64,000 nt of DNA from Sycon ciliatum (taxonomy: Eukaryota; Porifera; Calcarea; Leucosolenida; Sycettidae): assembly GCF_964019385.1 (NCBI RefSeq), contig NC_088654.1, forward strand, positions 15,434,863-15,498,862, written 5' to 3'. The position numbers and the translations under genes are program-made. Positions 1 to 10,525 of the stretch are shown piece after piece (position 1 is the stretch's first letter; each line of letters begins with the position of its first letter). Below the pieces are notes generated by a model. That model saw nothing but the letters and a program-made list of their open reading frames with translations. It made no database searches and was not told the origin of the DNA.

Positions 1-277
1 GAGCTGGGTACGTGAACATACAGTCATGTGCATGTACTAAAAATAGAAAGAAAAAAAGTGCCCAAGTGTTTTTCAGTGGGGATACAATCCTCTTCTACTG
101 AAACAATAAGCACACTCAAGTAAAGTCGGCGGAATAGCGCGAGCTCCGGTGTGGGGAGCAAACCCTTTCTTACACTCTTTTCTTGTTTATTTTTTATTTT
201 TTTATTTTTTTAGCTCTTTTCTTGTGGTGAAGGAACTACTCTGATAGGAGAGACTGTTGCTTAGTGCAGACACTTCC

Positions 278-339
278 TGTAGTGTCATGTGACTAGATGC
301 ATGAAGCCCATGCATACATGCATTCCGATATCATTCCCA
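278..339 (+). repeat. Truncated 5' LTR remnant
   Basis: These bases are identical to the start of the 3' LTR at 1237-1298, including the ATTCCCATC at which the two copies diverge. The rest of this LTR has been deleted. Confidence 0.9.
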
Positions 340-936
340 TCTGTTCGCACGGTCAAAAGTCTGTTCCGTCAGGGCACTGATTGGCACCTCGCACTACTCG
401 CGTACCGCAACACTCCCTTGGAGAATGGTAAGAGTCCAGCCCAGCTTCTGATGAACCGCCAGCTGCAGTCACTCTTACCTCTCTCTCCAACACAGCGACA
501 GTCGCATCCAGTCGATCAGAGCGACCTGCGTGCCGCGGATCAGCGCTTAAAGGATCGCCAAAGCACCAACCATGCCAGTCGCCATGCAGCCCGGACACTT
601 CCGTCTCTGTGTCCCCAACAGCCTGTGTATCTACCTGATCGTGAAGAGTCTGGCCACGTGATGAGCCAACCAGCCTTGCGCTCCTACATCGTAGCAACCC
701 CATCGGGCCAGTTCAGACGCAACCGGTGGCACATTGTCCCAATGCCAACGCCGCAACAGTTGCCGCCTGCTGGTCACTCTGCCGCTACTACCGATCCTGA
801 TCCCCCAGCCAGTCAACCTTCTACTCCGCCGTGTCCTGCAGTTCCCAACTTGCCATCGACCCCTCCAGCTCAAGACCAGCCTGATAAGTATGTCACGGCT
901 CGCGGCCGTGTTGTTCACGCTCCCGATCGCTTCTAA
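340..936 (+). pseudogene. Ty3/Gypsy integrase C-terminal fragment
   Basis: The open frame begins inside the LTR remnant (ATG at 289) but becomes integrase-like at about 343. It reads a segment with WHLALLAYRNTPLENGKSPA followed by QLLMNRQL, the conserved end of the Gypsy integrase core (AYR-T-H/P---SPA-LL-GR). A proline-, glutamine- and serine-rich tail follows, with a chromodomain-free C-terminus ending at a TAA at 934-936. The zinc-binding HHCC domain and the D,D part of the catalytic triad are missing, so no activity is expected. Part of the tail (about 800-930) overlaps other open frames that are shadows. Confidence 0.85.
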
Positions 937-1236
937 CTTTGGTCTCTCCAAACAAAATACTCCACTCTTCTGTCTCTCCCTCTCTTGCTCGTTCTCTTTT
1001 CTAATGGCTTGCATGTGCCTGTGTGTCCTCTGTACACCCTTAGGTCTTTTCTTTGTAAGAGGAGAGGATATACATGTACAATGCACTATACTAGAATACT
1101 CCCTCGGACAGACCAGTGCTGTCAGAACTCTGTAATGGATCCCTTCTGCAACGGTCTTAAGTTGCCCAGTTAGGTATCTTCTCCATCTTCTTAATCTACT
1201 GCCATATTTGCTCTTACAACCTCAAAGAAAGGGAGG

Positions 1237-1476
1237 TGTAGTGTCATGTGACTAGATGCATGAAGCCCATGCATACATGCATTCCGATATCATTCCCATC
1301 ATCATGATCCACTTACATGATCTAGCATTCCATTCCTCCTTCCCACTTTAGCCTGTATGTATATATCTAGTAGATTGCATGTGTTCTAGGTTCTTTGTCT
1401 TATCGTAGTACAACAGTTAGAACTAAGGTCTTGGCTCTCTGGTTGGTCTGGTTAGACTAAAGTACGAAACACTACA
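1237..1476 (+). repeat. 3' LTR, 240 bp
   Basis: It starts TGTAGTGT and ends ACACTACA, is preceded by a polypurine tract (AAAGAAAGGGAGG, 1224-1236), and is followed by the target duplication CTTCC. Its first 62 bases are repeated at 278-339. Confidence 0.9.
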
Positions 1477-1481
1477 CTTCC

Positions 1482-2553
1482 CGAAGCCCGAATGTATTGA
1501 TCAACACTGAAAGATACTGGGATAGGACTTAGCTGGGAGGATGCTAAGTTACCAATATGGGGGTACATCTCAGCAGAGTTCCACAATACTGGATCCGGGT
1601 CATACGTGTACATACTACTGTGCATGCTAGCTACATAATCATGATATTGATAACTATTTTGGTTTTGCCCGTACAAGAGGCTGTTGTTCGGGTCATACAT
1701 TCACATGTACCTGCATACATTGGGCATTACAGCATTGGGTATTACAGCATTGGGTATTACGCTCCTCGACATTCGTCTTGTTGAGCACTCTCGGTAAGCT
1801 GCTCTAGACTCTAGCTAGTGCTTCTGCATTACGCATTGCCCGCTACTTTTCGTAGTAAGACTAAGAGCACTCTGGCGCTAGAACGAAACAGCTCGCTGTC
1901 TACAGCACTGGGTGTACAATCATGGACCTACAACAATCCTCTACAATAGTCATCACGTACAAGCTGTGACAGCTTCCGAATGGAGAGCGAGACTGCCCGC
2001 ATCGGACGTTGCGTTTCCGTTGCATCCGTGCTAGGGTAGTTGGTAAGCTGAGTAGAAGCTATGGCTGTGGCCTGCGACTGTTGTGTCTACAAGGTGGTAA
2101 GGTTAAATGCACCATAGTCTTACTGTCAGGCATTCTGACCTCACGGCGTATGCAGACGAGATGAATAAGGAGAGTATCATTGCGTTTCGAGTAACAAACT
2201 CTCGACGCCACTGCCAACAGCGAGCATGTTCGCTTGAAGAAACTGTAATTGAAGAGAGTACGGTGATATCAAGGAGAGCGAAACGGCACGAGGAGAGGTT
2301 CTCGGATGTGCGAAAAGGGTTGACAACATAGCACCCGTTTGTGCAGCACAACGTTTCAGCACGACATTGAGATCGTCAGCAGAACCTAGAGCATGGTAGG
2401 AAATTTAGGTTAGTCTACGGCATAGTGAGTAAAGCCGTTTATACGTTGTATGTGTAAGGAATTTTCAGACAGGGCGAGCAATGTCAGTGAAAGATGGCCT
2501 AAAAACAACTGTAGGACGTGCCAACTAATTCTGGTGGATTCAAATCTAGCTTG
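1482..2553. other. Non-coding flank upstream of the phospholipase gene
   Basis: No coding region can be supported. The only structure seen is a three-unit 15-bp tandem repeat (CATTGGGYATTACAG) at 1718-1762. The promoter of the downstream gene should lie toward the right end of this stretch, but no clear TATA box was found. Confidence 0.5.
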
Positions 2554-4422
2554 ATGATGGAGCAAGCCCTTAAAGCCGCCCTGTTTCTCCTGACCCTGGT
2601 CGGTTTCTGGCTGGACATTCACACCACTACACGGACAGCCTCTCCGACCCCATGTAGATCAGACCAGCACGGACAGACTGATGACGAACTGGCTGCAGTG
2701 TATGGCATTCTTGATGAAATTGTCCCGCCATCAGCATACTCAATTCACGTCCTACGGAACCTCCAGCTCCACAGCCAGCTTGGTGATGCTCATGTAGCTG
2801 CTGCGTCTATTACACGAAGGAGTGATGGAAAGCTTCGCCTGGTCAGCAGATCTTTCTCAGGGGATAGGGTTGGATGGGCGGTGCTGAAAAGCACCGTGCA
2901 TTCGACCGGTTGGGCAACTCTAGAACTGCACACGAACGCATCATACGAGGACGGTGCCCAGGCGGAGGCTGCCGGCTTTCTGGAGGGCTATCTAACTTCG
3001 CGGCTTATCTGGGACTCCTACAGGAATCTCCTGAAGGATTACTGCAATGGAAGAGTCCAGTACTGTCAGCGCCTGTTCGGCTATCTTGCCCTCTCCTTGG
3101 ACTGGGCGGAGGGCAAAGTGAGGGCAGCCACGACTAAAGATGACGTCATCTACTGGCACCAGTATCGCCTGATTACGTCACAGCTTCGCGCCATGGTGGA
3201 GGGTTACAATGCAGCTGCACGGAAGCTGGGATTTCAGCGCCTGCGGTTCGCTCACTTTATGCTCATGTCCATGAACGGCGACCTGATCACGCTGGAGAAG
3301 GTGCTGCGAATGCCGCGCACGCCTTGTCAGACCAAACGGACGGCGCTAACATCCTGCTCGGCAATGGTGAAGATCGCGCCAGGCTTTGCGGACGTGCTGT
3401 TCGGTCACACGACGTGGGATTCGTACTCACGAATGCTTCGTATCTACAAGCAGTATGACTTGCGGTTCAAGCAGGACAAGCGTCGCGCCGCTGGCGTCAT
3501 TCCTGGACATCGCATCGCCTTCCCGTCATATCCGATGAACTTGCAGAGCAACGATGATTTCTACACGATCGGCACCGGGCTGGCCGTCATGGAAACAACG
3601 CTGCCGGATGACGACAGCCAGCTGCTGCTACGGGTTGAACCATCGACGCTTCTCTACTATTTTCGGGTGCAGATCGCGAATCGACTTGCTCGCAGCGGCG
3701 CTGACTGGGCTCGGCTCTTCTCACGCTTCAACAGCGGCACGTACAACAACCAGTGGATGGTGTTCGACTTCAGCAAGTTTGTGCGCGGCAGACCCCTGCG
3801 ACCAGGAGCACTGACCGTGCTTGAACAGCAACCAGGTATGGTGCACTCTCAGGATTTGACGGCACATTTGAACACGGAGCGATTCTGGGCCAGTTACAAT
3901 CGACCTTATTTCGGCGCCCTCATGGATAGCATGAAGTACCTGGACGATAGTGCAGGAGAGGACGAGCTCAAATTCGATTTGCAACAGTTCAATTACACCG
4001 CGTGCGTCCGTGGCAAGATCTTTGCTCGCGACCAACACAAAGCTGTGGATCTCCGGTCCGTGTTTGATCTGCTACGCTACAACGATTTTGAGAATGATCC
4101 CCTGGGGAAGTGTCGCGGAAAGCTAGGCCCAACCCGTTGCGGTACAAATGCTATCGCTGCCCGGGCTGACCTTACCCCATTCGACGTAAATGCCCCCGTT
4201 GTCCCGTTACGTCACGGGCGCATGTTCGGCGCCACGGACTGCAAGGTGACATCGGTGCAGATGATGACGAGGCAGGAGGCGTATGTTGTATCGGGGCCTA
4301 CACACCAACAGCAGCCCGTGTTCAACTGGCGTTTGTCGGGATTTGAAAAGCCCCACGGCCACCCGGACAAGTTTGACTTTAGACCTGGTCGCATGTCCTG
4401 GTCGGCAGAGGATCAGCACTAA
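2554..4422 (+). CDS. Phospholipase B-like (PLBD/lama family) lysosomal hydrolase
   Basis: A single open frame of 622 codons from the ATG at 2554; the frame runs upstream to 2518, but only through a GTG. The first about 25 residues are a signal peptide (a basic residue, then ALFLLTLVGFWL). The family nucleophile is visible: Ser267-Cys268 followed by SAMVKIAPGFADVLFGHTTW, matching the self-cleavage site that exposes an N-terminal cysteine in PLBD proteins (N-terminal nucleophile hydrolases). Other family blocks are NNQWMVFDFSKF, ASYNRPYF and RGKIFARD. Length matches animal PLBD1/PLBD2 (about 550-620 aa). NAS and NYT sequons fit a glycoprotein sorted to lysosomes or secreted. Expected role: amidase or phospholipase-type deacylation of lipids; the true substrate of the family is poorly settled. 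It appears to lack introns, unlike most animal homologues, so it could be an old retrocopy or an intron-poor host gene. No damage is seen. Confidence 0.93.
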   Translation: MMEQALKAALFLLTLVGFWLDIHTTTRTASPTPCRSDQHGQTDDELAAVYGILDEIVPPSAYSIHVLRNLQLHSQLGDAHVAAASITRRSDGKLRLVSRSFSGDRVGWAVLKSTVHSTGWATLELHTNASYEDGAQAEAAGFLEGYLTSRLIWDSYRNLLKDYCNGRVQYCQRLFGYLALSLDWAEGKVRAATTKDDVIYWHQYRLITSQLRAMVEGYNAAARKLGFQRLRFAHFMLMSMNGDLITLEKVLRMPRTPCQTKRTALTSCSAMVKIAPGFADVLFGHTTWDSYSRMLRIYKQYDLRFKQDKRRAAGVIPGHRIAFPSYPMNLQSNDDFYTIGTGLAVMETTLPDDDSQLLLRVEPSTLLYYFRVQIANRLARSGADWARLFSRFNSGTYNNQWMVFDFSKFVRGRPLRPGALTVLEQQPGMVHSQDLTAHLNTERFWASYNRPYFGALMDSMKYLDDSAGEDELKFDLQQFNYTACVRGKIFARDQHKAVDLRSVFDLLRYNDFENDPLGKCRGKLGPTRCGTNAIAARADLTPFDVNAPVVPLRHGRMFGATDCKVTSVQMMTRQEAYVVSGPTHQQQPVFNWRLSGFEKPHGHPDKFDFRPGRMSWSAEDQH

Positions 4423-4563
4423 AGTTGTAAGCCGTTATTAATGTTCTAGAGCCTCCAAAGAACATACAATACGGTTTGGTGTCGAGGACTAGGGGCTCAT
4501 ACACGTGGCATAGGTCGTTCTTATTTTTCTTCTTGAAATATCTGTAATTATAGCTGAGCAATA

Positions 4564-4784
4564 GGGTCCAGCGGATTCTGCTGGCAGAAAAATTGGCAGA
4601 ATTCTGTACTTTTTCTGGTGAGTTTCGTGCATGTTTGGTATGTGGATAAAAAATGGAGGAGAATTCGAGGAATTGCCCGCCTGCGGTTTGTGCCCTCGGA
4701 TAAAACTGTTCACCAGCTGAAGTACCAATTTCACTGCTTTTCGAGCAGAATCTGCCACCTTTTCGAGCAGAATCCACCGGTCCC
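4564..4784. mobile_element. TA-flanked MITE (GGGTCC...GGTCCC)
   Basis: Imperfect terminal inverted repeats (GGGTCCAGCGGATTCTGCT at left; right end reads GGGACCGGTGGATTCTGCT on the other strand) with a TA on each side (4562-4563, 4785-4786), as in Tc1/mariner-type MITEs. Related copies occur at 44607-44656 (fragment) and 56390-56570. The stretch TGCGGTTTGTGCCCTCGGAT inside it also occurs at 8825-8844, so this copy carries a second repeat. Confidence 0.7.
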
Positions 4785-4786
4785 TA

Positions 4787-6099
4787 CCAGTGAGCAACCA
4801 TGAACATGTGCGATATCCATGTACAGGTAGTTGTACATGTGCAAAAGGGTATCCTGGGTGTGGTAAAATTCTAGTCTGTTCGTTCTTCCGTGGCCAGCAG
4901 TTGTTGTTGTTGCTGTTGAAGTTTTATTTGTATCGCAGACCAAAAGGGCAATGATGCCTAATAATTATCATTACAAAGAGAAAGACCAAGGAGCTACAAG
5001 CTACGCTATACTGTCCACTAAAACCACCAGTTACTAAACAATCAGCTCATGCGATAACATTGCACGACACTGACCGACGGTACTGACGTTCTACAACTAA
5101 CTGGCTAACAGCTCTAGCACATCTTGGATGCGCACTGCAATGCGCCCTCCAACAGCCTTCCAATAATTATTATTATGATGGCGATAAAGTAACGGCCAAA
5201 AGCCAAGGATACAACAAGGAAGCCTCCACGAAAGAGAGAAAAACACAGACTTCAAAATACTCAAAAAGAAAAGAGAAAGGAAAAACAGTACAAGGGAAAA
5301 AGGAAAAAGAGCAAAAAACAAACAACACGAAGAAATAAAACAAAAAAACACAGTTGAGTCACTTTGCAGGACGACTCAAAGACGGTGTAAGTGATGTTGG
5401 TAAAAAGGATAGGGCACTCTTCACCATGCATCAGTTTGCTCATGTCCGACCGACGTTATCGAGTTCATGATGTTATCAGAAGTAATCAAGGGTTAGATGT
5501 TCATGAGTTCATGAACGACAATCGTCGTGTTCTCGTCGTTTGTTTTCGGATTGCCTTGATTGGAGTCATTCATCAACCACCAGACCATAACTGCGCTCTC
5601 CAGCCGACCTCGACACGTGGCCACAGCCCGGCATCAGCAAAACGAGACAACAAACGTGAAACCCATTGGTACTGAATTTCTTCATACAGCTGTTTCGAGT
5701 ACAAAATGCAGCTATTGTGTGGTGGTGGTGGTGGTTGAACATCTGTACAGAATAATAAAATATCCAAAGTCAGATGTACCTGAACGTCCTTCTGAATCTT
5801 GGTGATGCCGCAGGGCTGAAGCATTGGTTCATTATCTCTTTTCGCTAGTTTTCCTTTTCTGGCGGTTCAAAGCCCATCCTTCAACGGAGTGCCTGACTGT
5901 GATTAGCTGCAGTTTAGTCAGTTGACCCAGAAACACATGCACGTACACGTGTATGTACAGGTAATTACAGCAAGAGAAATATATTCAGTTTGGCAGGCTA
6001 TCACACGAAGACGAAAGCGTTTCTTTCCCTCGAGTGGGTCTATTGTTGTTAGGCAATTGTCTGTTATGGTCACCACTATAAATAAAATCCAATCCAATC
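4787..6099. other. Gene-free, low-complexity stretch
   Basis: No convincing coding region. It contains a (GTT)n-like run near 4900, an AT-rich TAATTATTATTATGATGG patch near 5162 and a long purine-rich tract at about 5219-5345. The small open frames here are composition artefacts. Confidence 0.5.
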
Positions 6100-6544
6100 C
6101 AAATCGTTCTCCAGGTTCCGTGCGTATTCACCACTGTCATCACGTCCCTATACAAGTTTAATCGGCTGTTGACGTCACCGTGATGACGATGGGTGAAGGC
6201 AGATTCAGAACGGGAAGCAAAAAAGCATTTATCTCGTGTTGCCTTCGAGACCAAGACGGACACAGAACGTGCAGGAATTTCGCCAGACACAATTCAACGG
6301 AGATGCTTTTACCATCAGCTATTGGGAGTGGTTATCGGAGCGGATTTGGTCTCCGAAGCCATCAGTCCCACATTTCAGAACGCGCGATGTTCTTCAGTTA
6401 TCGTACGGCCATCCTAGGTGTTTCTGCAGGCGCGTCCGTAACTGAATGACGCACATCGACTAATTATGACTAAGTGCAGGACGCTGCAACCTGTGTCCGA
6501 GCGTGTATTGGTGTGAACATTATCCAGCGAAACTCAGATAGTCA

Positions 6545-7275
6545 ATGCCCGGACGTTGTGGTAAAGTGCGATAGCACGCCGGTGCCAAGCGTCGCCAAGG
6601 CCCGCTACCTTGGCATCATCTTGGATGCCTACATGTCATGGCTGCCTCAGGTCGATGCGAGCATCTTGAAAGCCAATAAGAACATTGGAACCCTATGGCG
6701 GACACGAAAGTCACTACCACTTGCTATCCGAGTCCTGTTTTTCAAGGCAGCTATCATGCCGGACCTCCTGTATGGGTACGTTGCCATAACCCGATCAGCT
6801 CCAAGTAGCACCAAACCGTCGAGGGGGGGGGCAGTTTATGCCAGGTCAGGGTGCTCCCGTGCCAGTGATCTCTAGGAACGCATGGAGGTGTTCAGGATTG
6901 GAGAGGTACATCGGCGGAAGGTCCTGGTCTTCGTCTGGCGGTGTGTAGACACCATTGCGAGTCCATCCCTCCAGCATCTCTTCGTCTCTGCGCGGATCGC
7001 AGGACGTGCCTGAACCTCGCCCTGGAGCTACGTCTGCCCCTTACACGAACCCGCGCCGGACGATCTCTCCATGTCTCCCAAGGTAGTGCCACAGAACTGT
7101 CATTCGCTGGCTTTACTAGTTTTGATAACGCTTCGCTCTTCATTGATATATCTACCAATGTCATTTCTTTCTCATTATGTTCTCCCCTACCCACCTTCCC
7201 TGTAACATAATAACATATCCGTTGCCTTGTCATTTAGCATTTGTGCTCGTTTGGATTTGCGAATTCAAATAAACT
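6545..7275 (+). pseudogene. Non-LTR retrotransposon ORF2 fragment (RT C-terminal part)
   Basis: Reads KARYLGIILDAYMSW then KANKNIGTLWRTRK and FFKAAIMPDLLYGY, the familiar order after the reverse-transcriptase catalytic region in Jockey/CR1/L2-type LINEs (YLG--LD--LSW, LG-L-R, I-P-LLYG). A frame change near 6830 leads to a second segment (LELRLPLTRTRAGRS at about 7020-7065) resembling the usual LINE C-terminus. An AATAAA lies near 7268. The catalytic FADD block is absent. A dead 5'-truncated insertion in unit A. Confidence 0.75.
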
Positions 7276-7689
7276 ACCAAGTACATACCGGTACCGGTGC
7301 ACCCATCTTTGGACTGTACTTTTTATTATTTTTTTACTGGGAACACAGCCCTACGAAGAGACATGTGGAAACAAGCACAAAACAAGACTCAGGGGATGTA
7401 GGGACGACGTGCCGATGTACAGGGATAGACGTCGGCGGATAATGCTCAAAAATCCCACGGATTATGCTTTTCAGTATGCTGGCAATATGCTCTGAAAATC
7501 ACTAAATTATGCTCAAATTATGCTTCTTGACACTGTGCTCTTTCATGTTTATAATGCCATTAAAATGTATAGAATGTGTACTCGGGATCAAATGTGGACT
7601 TCCGGAGAAAACTGCATGGAAAATCTAGTCTCAGCTATGGATAAGAAACCAGGATACAGCTACTTCTATATAAAGGTTTTGTCCGACAC

Positions 7690-8160
7690 GCCCTGGAACA
7701 TGCCACCTCGGCCTGGTCCTATGCCATCACCAAAGCTGAGCTGGCGCGTTTAAATATTTTACAAGCCAGAGTAGCTAGGAAGTATTTGCTACGTAAAAAA
7801 GTCAATGTAGATAGATGCGAAACGAAATCCCAGTTAAACGCCCTTTGTGACTTAGAGTCCTTGCACTTTCGCAGACAAGATCAGCTCTTGTTACTCTATT
7901 TAAATTTATACATATATCTCCAGAACACATCCGACATTTTCACCTTTCATTGTCTTCAAGTCCAAGAAGACCAAACAAACTTCACATCAATTATCACGGT
8001 GGGCGTTTTTCTTCCCTCTTTTCCAACAAAGCTGCAATGCTATGGAATTGCCTACCGCCTTCTCTTACCTCTATAACCAGCCTCCTGGGATTCAAGCATT
8101 CTCTCTACCAGCATTTTCGCCGATATATTCATTACACTGACGGTATCCCAACTCCTTAAT
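7690..8160 (+). pseudogene. Second LINE ORF2 C-terminal fragment
   Basis: Reads ITKAELARLNILQARVARKY in one frame and, after a shift, SNKAAMLWNCLPPSL then LLGFKHSLYQHF. This is the canonical LINE tail (L--IQ-RA-R, WN-LP, FK--L---L). It has several frame breaks and lacks the catalytic domain. It lies inside the TIR element at 7432-8704. Confidence 0.7.
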
Positions 8161-8372
8161 CACCAGATTTTGTATGCTTCGATCTATTTCCTTAGCCTAT
8201 CCTCAATTAACTGCTCCCTCTACATAAAGTTGTCATTTCATTCTTCTTGCAGGAGATCCCCTCGACAGGCTCAAAGCCTTTGGGAAATCCTTAAAGTTAA
8301 ATATAGAAAAATACAAATACATGTAGCCACTGCAACATCAATACAAGCATAATTATGTATAGGAATAATAGA

Positions 8373-8594
8373 ACTCTGGAAGGTGAACTTTTGACCTTTG
8401 ACGCCCTAAACATTAGACATCTGTTACATTTACAGTGTAGATCAGGCCCTTTCACGGAGCCGTGCCAGATATATACCATGGTATGGTACGACTCCCTGCC
8501 GAGTCCCGGGTGTAGATCTATTTATAGGAGGATTCCCTTGCCCTTGTCACAAACAACGGACTCTGGACGGTGAACTTTTGACCTTTGAGGCCCT
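8373..8594. repeat. Direct repeat pair with TTGACCTTTGA core
   Basis: ACTCTGGAAGGTGAACTTTT at 8373 recurs, with minor changes, at 8560, each followed by GACCTTTGA and GCCCTA. The core resembles the AGGTCA-type motifs at the palindromic element ends, but here the two half-sites are not a clean pair. Confidence 0.6.
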
Positions 8595-8907
8595 AGCGGT
8601 TTTATGCAGCAGTTATGCTGAAGGATCAACTAAATTATGCTTGGCAATGCTATTTTTCAGAAAGCCGTGATTATGCTCAAAATTATGCCGGCATTATCCG
8701 CCGATGACTATACAGGGAGCAACTCGACCGGCCAGAGGTCTCGGCGTTAGCGTTGCAACCTGGCATCGAAAAAAGGCACTATCGGGATTGTCCTGTTCTT
8801 GTAGGACTTAAAAAAACCTCTTTCCTGCGGTTTGTGCCCTCGGATAAAACTGTTCACCAGCTGAAGTATCAGAATTGTGTGGGCAAAAAGAGAAGAAAAA
8901 AAGAAAG

Positions 8908-8980
8908 CGCCCAACGTGGGGCTCGAACCCACGACCCTGAGATTAAGAGTATCATGCTCTACCGACTGAGCTAGCCGGGC
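8908..8980 (-). tRNA. tRNA-Lys(CTT), copy in unit A
   Basis: A 73-base cloverleaf on the minus strand: acceptor GCCCGGC/GTTGGGC, D-arm GCTC/GAGC, anticodon loop CTCTTAA (anticodon CTT), T-arm GTGGG-TTCGAGC-CCCAC, discriminator G. Internal promoter boxes TAGCTCAGTCGG and GGTTCGAGCCC are intact, and a T-rich run follows as a polymerase III stop. The anticodon stem has one mismatch (TGATA against TCTCA) not present in the other two copies, so this one may be less functional. Confidence 0.85.
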
Positions 8981-10382
8981 TGCTGGAAACCTTGAGGCGG
9001 GCTTGGAGAACTTCTAAATACGTACGAGCACGAAACTTGAAAAGTCGTTCACACCGAAATCATGAACGGACATTGATCTACAGCACGTCAGTTTGCAGTA
9101 ATGACAGGCCACGAAGAAATATCTCCAGGCTCCTCACCATCCCCAATCGGCTTTCCGCAGACTGCTCAATGATTACTTCAAGAACATTGTATGTGTATAA
9201 ACACAGACAATAGTGCAGACAGGAAGATTTTATTTTATTACTTCGAAGTATTAATATTATTATTACATTTTTGATAGGGCAATCCCCGAAGACGAACGCG
9301 GAGTTAGTCGTGCCTCAGTGATGTACTCGGACATGTACTTGAATGAATTGTTTTTGTTTGTTTTTGTTTTACTTTGTTTTATTTCGCAAAATCCAAACGG
9401 GAATTTCTTCCCAATGACAAGGTAGCGAAGAGGGAAGAAAAAAAGATAGAGAAAATAGTGTGTATGCACTGGAAATGATAGTCAGCTGGAGATCAATAGT
9501 GCGGAATACTACGGATCCTTTGTCACACATGGCATTTGCTACTGTTGCATGTATTCAGCAAGGAATACATGTACATCAGGCACAATCAATGACCAATTGC
9601 GTAAGGTACTGCTGCATTGTGTTCCACTGCGGCTCTCTGGATTTCACTGAGGATTCACTGCTGCATGTGAACGCCTTGCATAGAACTGCAGTGAAGCAAA
9701 CGTCGGAGAACAGTGAAGCAAACGTCGGAGAGCAGTGTAGTTCGCGGATACATGTACATGTAGGTTCACACGCCGTAGGATTTATATCTAGCATAGATGC
9801 AGGCCAGTAACCTACAATGTACCGTCACAGACAGTGCATGCCGTTTACCCGTAGACCCATGAAGCAAGATGTTGGTAATGATAACGGAGATTCCGGAAGT
9901 CATGAGAATGGAAAACAAAGGTATTCTCACACCTCGGCCCTGACCTAGCGAACCACATATACATTGTATATGTGCATTGATCAAAGTCACGGATGTTGGC
10001 GCAGGAGAATTCGGAAGCCGAGCACATTAAAGCTGTGATCCGGTTCAGTCTCCATTTGGCTTTTAAATAGCTACGCAAGACTGTTCTGATACGTACCGGG
10101 ATTGTGTTTCGTGGGTCATTTGCCCTCTTGATTGTATTTGCTACATCTTGGTCTGATCGATTCTTTCAAGTTGCACTCATGAATTGCGACCTCGTGCAAT
10201 GCAGCGCCTTTCTGGAGCTCATGCCAATCCGATCTAGCTGATTTCGCAATTAATGTCGCTGCTCGCACATTGAACAGGTCCTGCTCGTCCTTGCAGTAAT
10301 CACGCGATGCTGCGGACGCAAATGCGCGTTCCCAAAACAATGTAAAAAATTGACAGCCAGCCATAATAACAGCTGCTTCACT
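8981..10382. other. Unit A, no recognisable gene
   Basis: Scattered homology to units B and C and AT-rich patches (about 9220-9275). A local direct repeat, AGTGAAGCAAACGTCGGAGA, at about 9690 and 9713. No coding region can be supported. Confidence 0.45.
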
Positions 10383-10525
10383 GGAGGATGCACCCAGTGT
10401 GCTGATAGTGCTCAACGTTGCGGAGGCAGAACGTAATACATGAACAACAAGGACAATCAGGGCTTGCTTGCTGCTACTTAAAGGCAAACAAGCCTTGATT
10501 GTCCTCGTTGTTTCTGTAACAGTTG
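10383..10525 (-). mobile_element. Hairpin SINE-like repeat, copy 1 (minus orientation)
   Basis: On the minus strand it carries the family core (AACAAGCCTTGATTGTCCT-type arms either side of a short loop), then TGTATTACG-CTGCCTCCG-TTGAGCAC-GTCAGCACACTGGGT. The same order occurs at 52393-52516 and 57123-57333. It is the shortest-hairpin version and no target duplication was identified for this copy. Confidence 0.65.

Larger units (their letters stand above)
278..1476 (+). mobile_element. Internally deleted Ty3/Gypsy LTR retrotransposon
   Basis: The element starts and ends with an inverted octamer (TGTAGTGT at 278, ACACTACA ending at 1476). It is flanked by a 5-bp target duplication, CTTCC, at 273-277 and 1477-1481. 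Only the first 62 bases of the 5' LTR remain, joined directly to the end of an integrase frame. A short spacer, a purine-rich tract (1224-1236) and a complete 240-bp 3' LTR follow. The primer-binding site, gag, protease, reverse transcriptase, RNase H and most of integrase are gone. Intact ends and target duplication mean the deletion happened during reverse transcription or after insertion. The copy is dead but its LTR could still act as a promoter. Confidence 0.9.
7432..8704. mobile_element. TIR element with TTATGCT subterminal repeats
   Basis: A perfect 14-bp terminal inverted repeat, TCGGCGGATAATGC at 7432-7445 and GCATTATCCGCCGA at 8691-8704. Just inside both ends are clusters of ATTATGCT words (7466, 7504, 7516 region; 8633, 8671, 8683 region), as expected for transposase-binding subterminal repeats of hAT-like elements. 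No transposase is seen. The interior is occupied by a LINE fragment. No certain target duplication was found. Confidence 0.6.
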
